Assembly (NCBI RefSeq): GCF_009857135.1
Contig: NZ_CP047318.1
Span: 744,001 to 808,000 of the forward strand
Reading direction: 5' to 3'
Length of the DNA stretch: 64,000 bases
Origin: Streptomyces sp. HM190
GTDB taxonomy: Bacteria; Actinomycetota; Actinomycetes; Streptomycetales; Streptomycetaceae
A program made the translations under genes and the position numbers. The notes beneath the pieces are model-generated. The model worked only from the letters and a program-made list of their open reading frames with translations. It ran no database searches and had not been told where the DNA came from. Every line of letters starts with the position of its first letter. Within the stretch, counting starts at the first letter, position 1. Below, piece after piece: positions 57,908 through 64,000 of this stretch.

Positions 57908-58735
57908 GTGAGTGAGAATCAGAACCTCCTCGCGGAGCAGCGGCGTGCCCTGATCCTCGACGAGGTGCGCCGCAGGGGCGGGGTCCGGGTCAACGAGTTG
58001 ACGCGGAAGCTGGGCGTCTCCGACATGACGGTCCGTCGCGACCTGGACGCGCTGGCCCGCCAGGGCGCCGTGGAGAAGGTGCACGGCGGCGCGGTCCCGG
58101 TGGCCGAGGCGAGTACGCACGAGCCGGGTTTCGAGGCGAAGTCCGGGCTGGAGCTGAGCGCCAAGGAGGACATCGCGCGGGCCGCCGCCGAGTTGGTGGC
58201 GCCGGGTTCGGCGATCGCCCTGTCGGGCGGCACGACGACCTACGCGCTCGCGCACCGGCTGGTGGACGTGCCGGATCTGACCGTGGTCACGAACTCGGTG
58301 CGGGTCGCGGACGTCTTCCACGCCGCGCAGCGCTCGACGGGCCCCCGGCAGGGAGCGGCGACCGTCGTGCTCACCGGTGGCGTGCGGACCCCGTCCGACT
58401 CGCTCGTGGGTCCGGTGGCCGATCAGGCGATCGCGGCACTCCACTTCGACGTGCTGTTCCTCGGTGTCCACGGGATATCGGTCGAGGCGGGCCTGTCCAC
58501 GCCGAACCTGGCGGAGGCCGAGACCAACCGCCGGCTCGTGCAGTCGGCGCGGCGCGTCGTCGTCGTCGCCGACCACACCAAGTGGGGCACGGTGGGTCTG
58601 AGTTCGTTCGCCGCGCTCGACCAGGTGGACACGCTGGTGACGGACGCGGGGCTGGCCGCGCAGGCGCGGGCGGAGATCGCCGAGCACCTGCGGCGGCTGG
58701 TGGTCGCCGGGGAGGACCAGGACGGCGACCTCTGA
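57908..58735 (+). CDS. DeoR-family transcriptional regulator
   Basis: 275 residues. An N-terminal DeoR helix-turn-helix (about 8-62: AEQRRALILDEVRRRGGVRVNELTRKLGVSDMTVRRDLDAL) is followed by a phosphosugar-sensing DeoR C-terminal domain (IALSGGTTTYALA, LTVVTNSVRVADV, FLGVHGISVEAGLSTPNLAEAETNR, VVADHTKWG). Such regulators respond to sugar phosphates. No sugar transport or catabolic genes are directly beside it, so its regulon is unclear. GTG at 57908. Confidence 0.92.
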   Translation: MSENQNLLAEQRRALILDEVRRRGGVRVNELTRKLGVSDMTVRRDLDALARQGAVEKVHGGAVPVAEASTHEPGFEAKSGLELSAKEDIARAAAELVAPGSAIALSGGTTTYALAHRLVDVPDLTVVTNSVRVADVFHAAQRSTGPRQGAATVVLTGGVRTPSDSLVGPVADQAIAALHFDVLFLGVHGISVEAGLSTPNLAEAETNRRLVQSARRVVVVADHTKWGTVGLSSFAALDQVDTLVTDAGLAAQARAEIAEHLRRLVVAGEDQDGDL

Positions 58736-58801
58736 CGAGGACGCCGACGGCGGTCCGCCCAGGCGCCGGCGTCACGCCGGGTGGACGGGGCGGACGGGCG
58801 G

Positions 58802-58839
58802 TCGCGTTCGGTCGCACCGCTCGCGTTCGGTCGCACCGC
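58802..58839. repeat. Tandem 19-base repeat between convergent genes
   Basis: TCGCGTTCGGTCGCACCGC occurs twice in direct succession (58802-58820, 58821-58839), followed by a partial third copy. It fills the space between the DeoR and Cds1-like stops. Confidence 0.85.
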
Positions 58840-58844
58840 TCGCG

Positions 58845-59978
58845 TCACCGCGGGGGCGCCGCCCACACCCCGGTCGCCAGGAAGGACTCGATGGCCGCCG
58901 TGTACGGGGCGATGTCCAGGCTCTGCTCCCCCAGCCACGCGTCGGAGTAGTACTTGTCGAGGTAGCGGTCGCCGGGGTCGCACAGGAGCGTGACGACGCT
59001 GCCCCGGCGCCCTTCCCCGACCATCTCGGCGATGATCTTGAGCGCGCTCCACAGGCCCGTCCCGGTGGAGCCGCCCGCCTTGCGGCCGATGGCCTGCTCC
59101 AGGGCCCGTACGGCGGCGACGCTGGCGGCGTCGGGGACCTTCATCATGCGGTCGATGGCGCCGGGGAGGAAGCTGGGCTCCATGCGGGGGCGGCCGATGC
59201 CCTCGATACGGGAGCCGCAGTCGCAGGTGACGTCCGGGTCGCCGGTGGTCCAGCCCTCGAAGAAGCAGGAGTTCTCGGGATCGGCGACACAGATGCGGGT
59301 GTCGTACTGCATGTAGCGGACGTAGCGCGCGATGGTGGCGGAGGTGCCGCCGGTGCCGGCCGTGGCGACGATCCAGGCGGGCTCGGGGAAGCGCTCCAAC
59401 TCCAGTTGCCGGAAGACGGATTCGGCGATGTTGTTGTTGCCCCGCCAGTCCGTGGCCCGCTCGGCGTAGGTGAACTGGTCCATGTAGTGACCGCCGGTCT
59501 GCACCGCGAGGCGGGCCGACTCCTCGTACATCTTGCGTGAGTCGTCCACGAAATGGCAGTGGCCGCCGTGGAACTCGATGAGGCGGATCTTCTCGGCGCT
59601 GGTCGTGCGCGGCATGACGGCGATGAAGGGGACGCCGATCAGTTTGGCGAAGTACGCCTCCGAGACGGCGGTGGAGCCGCTGGACGCCTCGATGACGGGG
59701 CGGGCCGGCCGGATCCAGCCGTTGCACAGGCCGTAGAGGAAGAGGGAACGGGCCAGGCGGTGCTTGAGGCTGCCCGTCGGGTGGGTCGACTCGTCCTTGA
59801 GATACAGGTCGATCCCCCAGCGCTCGGGCAGGGGGAAGCGCAACAGGTGGGTGTCGGCGGAGCGGTTGGCGTCGGCCTGGACCCGGCGGACCGCTTCTTT
59901 GAGCCAGGTCCGGTAATCGGCGTCGCTGTGGTCGACATCGAGGGTCGCGCCAGGGCGAGTGGTCTGGGGGGTGCTCAC
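58845..59978 (-). CDS. PLP-dependent cysteine desulfhydrase/synthase-like protein (Cds1 type)
   Basis: 377 residues of the cysteine synthase fold type II PLP family. Lys72 in TGSLKHR is the likely Schiff base residue; [13 protein letters not shown] binds the substrate carboxylate and [12 protein letters not shown] the phosphate. The long C-terminal part with several Cys ([21 protein letters not shown]) resembles mycobacterial Cds1, which makes H2S, pyruvate and ammonia from cysteine. A biosynthetic activity is also possible. GTG at 59978 follows GAGGAG. Confidence 0.82.
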   Translation of the reverse strand: MSTPQTTRPGATLDVDHSDADYRTWLKEAVRRVQADANRSADTHLLRFPLPERWGIDLYLKDESTHPTGSLKHRLARSLFLYGLCNGWIRPARPVIEASSGSTAVSEAYFAKLIGVPFIAVMPRTTSAEKIRLIEFHGGHCHFVDDSRKMYEESARLAVQTGGHYMDQFTYAERATDWRGNNNIAESVFRQLELERFPEPAWIVATAGTGGTSATIARYVRYMQYDTRICVADPENSCFFEGWTTGDPDVTCDCGSRIEGIGRPRMEPSFLPGAIDRMMKVPDAASVAAVRALEQAIGRKAGGSTGTGLWSALKIIAEMVGEGRRGSVVTLLCDPGDRYLDKYYSDAWLGEQSLDIAPYTAAIESFLATGVWAAPPR

Positions 59979-60337
59979 GGCGTGCTCCTCACGAGGTGCG
60001 CCGACGGCGTGTCGCAGCGTCGGACGTCCCGATGATAGACACCTTCCGCACGCTTCTCACCTGCATAAACATGCCTTTGAGCACCCCAAAGACACTGCTG
60101 TGGCGGCAATGCGCGGGGCGCATGGGGGGCGCATGCCGCGCGTGCGCCGGAACCCTGCCCCCGACCAACCGTGCGCACTGGTGCTCGACGGCGGGGACGT
60201 GCAGACTTCACCGCACGGACCTGGTCGGTCCCCCCGAGGGGGTGGCACGGGGAAACGCGCCCCTCGGGCACACTGGATCACGGTCCGGTACGGATCACGA
60301 CAGCGGAGAGCCGAGGGCGCACTAGGGGGCGGGGCAC
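59979..60337. other. 359-base divergent intergenic region
   Basis: It separates the Cds1-like gene and the small gene at 60338. No gene is supported. A small AT-rich block with GCAT-AAAC-ATGC lies near 60063-60074, the likely promoter area for the Cds1-like gene. Nothing else stands out. Confidence 0.5.
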
Positions 60338-60661
60338 ATGGCGGAGCCGGAGTTCACGGCCACGGGCGTGCGGATCGGGAAGCGGCTGCGGCAGCTCACC
60401 CGGGCGGGCCAGGTCAGGATCGAGGACGGCCGGCTGCAGTTGCTGACCAGCTACGGCAGCGAGATCGACAGCGCCCCGGTGCAGGCGGTGCGTGCCTCGA
60501 AGCCCTGGTTCGCCCATGAGGACCGGGCGTTGGCCGATGTCAACGGCACCCGTTACACGCTCACCCTGAACGAGCACGACCCCGCTCCGGGGAAGCCCGG
60601 CCCGCCCTCGGCGCGCCGGTTCATCGAGGCGGTGCGCAAGGCGGCGGGGCGCGGTGGCTGA
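60338..60661 (+). CDS. Small conserved-type protein of unknown function
   Basis: 107 residues: TATGVRIGKRLRQLTRAGQVRIEDGRLQLLTSYGSEIDSAPVQAVRASKPWF, then ALADVNGTRYTLTLNEHDP and a basic tail. No signal peptide, membrane helix or metal motif. Coding is supported by third-position GC bias and by the start ATG after GGGGCGGGGCACATG-type purine-rich sequence. I do not recognise the family. Confidence 0.7.
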   Translation: MAEPEFTATGVRIGKRLRQLTRAGQVRIEDGRLQLLTSYGSEIDSAPVQAVRASKPWFAHEDRALADVNGTRYTLTLNEHDPAPGKPGPPSARRFIEAVRKAAGRGG

Positions 60662-60933
60662 CGGACCGCGAGTTGCGGGACCCGCCCCCCTGGGTCACGC
60701 TGGTCTCACGTAACTCTGGGTTTACCGGCGATAACGCTGCGAACCAGCCCGCCGGCCACGACAGCGGGCGGCGATCTGGACGCAGCCACCCCACGAGCGG
60801 ACGGCAGCCCCCGGCGGCCGTCCCCCAGGCGGCAGTCACCGGCGGCCGCCCCGCAGCAGGCGGCGTTTTTCGCCCAGCCACCTCGCTGGATCCGTACTCC
60901 GATCTTCCGGACTCACATCGGGGAGTCGCAGCC

Positions 60934-61467
60934 GTGATCAGCCAGCAAAGCAGGCACTGCACGGTGGAGCTCCAAGCCCTGCCGTCGCGGATCGGCCAGG
61001 TCCGCAGAATCGTATCTGCGCAATTGCGCTACTGGCATCTGGATCCGTTGATAGAGCGGGCCGCGCTCGGTGTGACCGAGTTGCTGTCCAACGTCCACCG
61101 GCACGCGGAGCCGGACAAGTCGTGCACCGTGGAGATGGAGTTGCTCCTCGGCCGGCTCACGGTCTCGGTGCAGGACAACGACCCCCGTCTCCCGGTCGTC
61201 CAGGACGCGGAGCTCTTCGCCACCAGTGGGCGCGGGCTCGCCATGGTCGCCGCGGTGAGCGAGAGCTGGGGTGTCCGTCCGCACGGCCGGACGGGGAAGG
61301 TCGTGTGGTTCACGCTGCCCGCCTCCTCGGCCGCGGTGCCGAAGATCTCGCCGTACGACGTCGGGCAGCCCCAGCCGCAGATGCAGCCGTGCGACACCGG
61401 GATCCGGCCCGCCGCGCGCGGGCGCAGGCCCGAACACGCTCCCGCCCGGTCGGCCGTCGCAGGCTGA
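60934..61467 (+). CDS. Anti-sigma-factor-type ATP-binding protein (RsbW-like)
   Basis: 177 residues from the GTG at 60934, which has GGGGAG about eight bases upstream. The HATPase fold shows the N box ELLSNVHRHA, then VSVQDNDPRLP and the G box GRGLAMVAAVS. Such small kinases bind sigma factors or anti-anti-sigma proteins; streptomycetes have dozens. No partner antagonist gene lies beside it. The last 45 residues are a Pro/Gln/Arg-rich tail outside the domain. Confidence 0.88.
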   Translation: MISQQSRHCTVELQALPSRIGQVRRIVSAQLRYWHLDPLIERAALGVTELLSNVHRHAEPDKSCTVEMELLLGRLTVSVQDNDPRLPVVQDAELFATSGRGLAMVAAVSESWGVRPHGRTGKVVWFTLPASSAAVPKISPYDVGQPQPQMQPCDTGIRPAARGRRPEHAPARSAVAG

Positions 61468-61562
61468 CCGGGCGGTGACCACCTTCGCCGTACGGCTCGG
61501 CTCGTCCGCGTGCCGGCCGGTGGTCCCGATCGATGGGTCCCGACGGCGGTCCGGCCGGTGTC

Positions 61563-61873
61563 TCATACGTCCCCGCCGGACCGTCCGAACTGCTCGTCGA
61601 GGACGGGCAGTCGGCGCCCGCACTCGTCCGCGTCGGTCGCGCCGGAGGCGAAGCGGCGGCCGGGCGTCGCGATCGGTGGGTCACCGGTGGGACGGCTGTC
61701 GCCGTTCCGGGCGCGGCCGGCCACCGACGGCCACCACGGGGCCCGGTGCCCGCGCCGGGCGCTGTGGCGCAGGAGCTGACGGCTCCGGCGACGACCGCCG
61801 CCCCGATCAGGGGGAACAGGAGGAGCCAGGGGCCGGGTCCGCCGCCGCCGCCACAGTGCGCGAGGGCCCGCAT
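61563..61873 (-). pseudogene. SHOCT-domain membrane protein with a frameshift
   Basis: From the ATG at 61873 the protein reads MRALAHCGGGGGPGPWLLLFPLIGAA with one membrane helix, then leaves the expected frame. In the next frame the sequence continues LLRHSARRGHRAPWWPSVAGRARNGDS and ends DPPIATPGRRFASGATDADECGRRLPVLDEQFG and a stop at 61563, a clear SHOCT domain. The span is 311 bases, not a multiple of three, so one base is missing near 61776-61782. It may be a real pseudogene or a sequencing error. Confidence 0.75.
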
Positions 61874-62067
61874 CTCGAACTCATCACCTCGGGACACGCC
61901 GGTGGTCGATGGGTCGAGTTTCCCGCCGCAAGGGCGTGCGGTCGTCGTACGGGCAGCGGCAGTGCGCGTACCTCCCGCGGAGTACGGGAGCCATGCCGGG
62001 ACGGGGCTCCCGCTCACGTCGTCACCGCGAGAGCCGCCGGACACCGCTCCGTCGACCGCCGACACCG

Positions 62068-63315
62068 TCAGGTCAGGGCCGCCAGCGGGTCGTCCAGTAC
62101 GGGCTGCCAGGCCAGTTCGGCGGCGCCGACCAGGCTGTTGTGGTCGAGGGTGCAGGGGAGGACGGGGACGACCCCGCTCCGGCGGCCCCAGAGGCTGCGG
62201 TCGGCGACCACGCTGCGCAGCCGGTCGGGGTCGGCGTCCAGGAGGGTGCGGTGCAGACCGCCGAGGATGATCCGGTCGGGGTTGAGGATGTTGACGAGGC
62301 CGGCGAGACCCAGGCCCAGCCGGTCGATGAGGGACTCGGTGGCGGTGCGGACGGCCGGATCGGCGTACTTGGTGCGGATCAGGTCGTTGGCCTGCTGGAG
62401 CAGGGACACCTCGGGGCCGGGATCGCGGCCGGCCGCGGTGAGGAAGGCCAGGGGGTCGGCCTCCACGTCCAGGCAGCCGCGGCTGCCGCAGTGGCAGGGG
62501 CGGCCCTCGGGGTTGACGGTGAGGTGGCCGACTTCGAGGGCGAGCCCGGAACTGCCGGTGTGCAGACGGCCGTCGAGGACGAGTGCGCCGCCGACGCCCC
62601 GGTGCCCGGTGGCCACGCAGAGGAGGTCGCGGGCGCCCCGGCCGGCGCCGTGCCGGTGTTCGGCGAGCGCGGCGAGGTTCACGTCGTTGGCCGCGAACGC
62701 CGGGCCCTGGATGCCGGCCGCCCGCACCCGCTCGGAGAAGATCTCGCGGACCGGAGCACCCGCGGGCCAGGCCAGGTGGAGCGGGTTCAGGGCGAGACCC
62801 GCCGGTTCGGCCACGGCCGACGGCACGGCGAGGCCCGCGCCCACACACCGCCGGCCCGTCTCGCGGAGCAGGTCGGCGCCCGCCTCGACGACCGACCCGA
62901 GCACCTTCGCGGGGTCGGCGTCGACGGTCTCGCAGCCGGGGGCGGTCGCCACGATCCGCCCGCCGAGCCCGACCAGCGCGGCCCGCCATCCGTCGGCGTG
63001 CACCTGGGCGGCGAGCGCGACGGGACCCTCCTCGGCGACCTCCAGCCGGTGCGAGGGACGGCCCTGGGAACCGGCGGCCGCGCTGGGGTGCGCGTCGACC
63101 CGGATCAGCCCCAGCGCCTCCAGCTCGGCTGCCACGGCACCCGCCGTGGCCCGGGTGACGCCCAGCTCGGCGGTGAGGACGGCCCGGGTGGGCGCCCGCC
63201 CGGTGTGCACGAGTTCGAGCGCCGGACCGAGCGCGCCCCTGCCCCGGTCCAGCCGGGTGCGTGTCGTGGTCGCTGTCCCTTCGCCCGCCGCCTTGGGGGC
63301 CGCCTTGCCGTCCAT
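62068..63315 (-). CDS. ROK-family transcriptional regulator
   Basis: 415 residues. An N-terminal winged helix (about 25-90: LELVHTGRAPTRAVLTAELGVTRATAGAVAAELEALGLI) is followed by the ROK sugar-kinase-like domain. The zinc motif CHCGSRGCLDVEA and EVGHLTVNPEGRP are present; NDVNLAALAEHRHG lies in the active-site region. ROK repressors respond to sugars or aminosugars. No target genes are adjacent. The ATG at 63315 has GGGAG eight or nine bases upstream; an in-frame ATG 13 codons earlier is possible. Confidence 0.9.
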   Translation of the reverse strand: MDGKAAPKAAGEGTATTTRTRLDRGRGALGPALELVHTGRAPTRAVLTAELGVTRATAGAVAAELEALGLIRVDAHPSAAAGSQGRPSHRLEVAEEGPVALAAQVHADGWRAALVGLGGRIVATAPGCETVDADPAKVLGSVVEAGADLLRETGRRCVGAGLAVPSAVAEPAGLALNPLHLAWPAGAPVREIFSERVRAAGIQGPAFAANDVNLAALAEHRHGAGRGARDLLCVATGHRGVGGALVLDGRLHTGSSGLALEVGHLTVNPEGRPCHCGSRGCLDVEADPLAFLTAAGRDPGPEVSLLQQANDLIRTKYADPAVRTATESLIDRLGLGLAGLVNILNPDRIILGGLHRTLLDADPDRLRSVVADRSLWGRRSGVVPVLPCTLDHNSLVGAAELAWQPVLDDPLAALT

Positions 63316-63366
63316 GAGGGCGAGTCTCCCATGATCCGTACCGGCTCGGGTCACGCCGAGTCGGCC

Positions 63367-64000
63367 TCAGCCACCGCCGAAGCCGCTCACCCGCAGCGTG
63401 ACGTTCAGCCGCCCGGTCAGGCCCAACTCGGGCGGCGCCGTCCCCGCGTACACGCGGGGCACCCCGTGGTACGCCTGCCGGGACGGCCCGCCGAACACGA
63501 AGAGGTCACCGCTGCGCAGCTCCACGTCCGTGTACGGCCGGGCCCGCGACCGCGGGTTGCCGAAGCGGAAGACACAGGTGTCGCCGAGGCTCAGCGACAC
63601 GACCGGCGCGTCCGACTTCTCGTCGCTGTCGCGGTGCATGCCCATGCGGGCGTCCCCGTCGTAGAAGTTGATCAGGGCGATGTCGTACGGGTCCGTCATC
63701 CCGCGTGGGTCCGGCGCGAGGTCGGCTGCCGTGCCGGACGCCGCCACGGGGGAGAGGGCCTTCTCCGGGGCGCTGCCGGCGGCGTCCGCGACCGCGCGCC
63801 GGGCCAGGGCGTCCAGCCAGGCCGGGAACGGCTTCACGGGGGCGCCGTCGCCGTCGACCACCGTGCGGGCGTACCCGTAGGGGTACCAGTGGTGGCCGAG
63901 GCAGACCTGGCGGGCGGTCATCGTGCCGCCGCCGGGGGTGTGGACCGTGCGGAGCCCGGCGGGTGGGCGGGCCCACGCGCGGCAGGCCGCCAGGAGCCGC
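63367..64000 (-). CDS. alkB: AlkB-type 2-oxoglutarate/iron dioxygenase, 3' part
   Basis: The reading frame is open to the right edge, so the 5' end is outside the window; about 210 codons are present. YPYGYART, then MGMHRDSDE with the His-x-Asp iron ligands, GDLFVFGGPSRQAYHGVPRVY with the third His, and GRLNVTLRVSGF with the 2-oxoglutarate-binding Arg define AlkB. It repairs 1-methyladenine and 3-methylcytosine in DNA or RNA by oxidative demethylation. It lies 51 bases upstream of the ROK gene on the same strand. Confidence 0.93.
   Translation of the reverse strand, partial: RLLAACRAWARPPAGLRTVHTPGGGTMTARQVCLGHHWYPYGYARTVVDGDGAPVKPFPAWLDALARRAVADAAGSAPEKALSPVAASGTAADLAPDPRGMTDPYDIALINFYDGDARMGMHRDSDEKSDAPVVSLSLGDTCVFRFGNPRSRARPYTDVELRSGDLFVFGGPSRQAYHGVPRVYAGTAPPELGLTGRLNVTLRVSGFGGG

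Noticed and set aside
60063..60074. GCAT-AAAC-ATGC as an arginine-repressor-like box
   Set aside because: Only four bases per arm match, with no second box nearby; too weak to assign.
61310..62989. Long minus-strand frame through the SHOCT and ROK regions
   Set aside because: It runs over the ROK gene in the wrong frame. Only the short MRALAHC-type part is real, and it belongs to the frameshifted SHOCT gene.

Overview
The window looks like chromosomal DNA of a Streptomyces or close relative. GC is very high with strong G/C at third codon positions, GTG starts are common, and 4-base ATGA/GTGA gene overlaps are frequent. Family content agrees: a modular polyketide synthase, a mycothiol-dependent formaldehyde dehydrogenase, a PknG-type kinase, TerD, SHOCT and ROK proteins. 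No rRNA, tRNA, CRISPR array, transposase or phage gene was found.

Left edge (1-3646): the 5' part of a modular type I polyketide synthase gene (docking segment, KS, malonyl-type AT) runs off the left end. A type II thioesterase is transcribed divergently from it. This is the border of a biosynthetic cluster.

Betaine catabolic island (3908-27595): genes for choline to glycine by successive oxidation and demethylation. They include a choline dehydrogenase-like flavoprotein, betaine aldehyde dehydrogenase, a glycine betaine/choline ABC importer, a three-component Rieske system (probable glycine betaine demethylase), dimethylglycine oxidase, and a heterotetrameric-type sarcosine oxidase whose delta and alpha subunits are fused. 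One-carbon units are handled by FolD, PurU, a methylene-THF reductase-like protein, and a mycothiol-dependent formaldehyde dehydrogenase with a metallo-hydrolase. An IclR regulator sits in the middle. A recurrent GTTGC-N5-RCGCAAC-like site lies before five promoters of this island and is a plausible IclR operator.

Middle (27596-30617): a GCS2/YbdK-type ligase, then a stretch of gene debris: an SGNH hydrolase with two frameshifts fused to the tail of another gene.

Signalling module (30618-38766): a trypco2 protein diverges from a five-gene operon in which every junction is a 4-base overlap: trypsin-like protease, PknG-type kinase with zinc ribbon and TPR region, vWA protein with zinc ribbon, four-TM sensor-like protein, and a membrane-anchored solute-binding protein without a transporter. 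The kinase, membrane protein and binding protein resemble the mycobacterial PknG-GlnX-GlnH nutrient-sensing set, here joined to a protease, trypco2 and vWA. This is the most interesting system in the window.

Right part (38937-64000): mostly housekeeping or accessory genes: cation/proton antiporter, pyruvyl transferase-like protein, NUDIX, Lnt, an O-antigen-ligase-like membrane protein, PH-domain protein, Asp/Glu racemase, HpnB-like glycosyltransferase, double TerD protein, a Pro/Gln/Tyr-rich protein, MOSC, Rv1733c-like protein, beta-helix/AAA+ fusion, a large membrane hydrolase, DeoR, a Cds1-like PLP enzyme, an anti-sigma-type ATPase, ROK and AlkB (cut by the right edge). Remnants of a TAP-type peptidase and a frameshifted SHOCT protein lie between them. 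A nested 167-base palindrome separates hpnB-like and terD-like genes.
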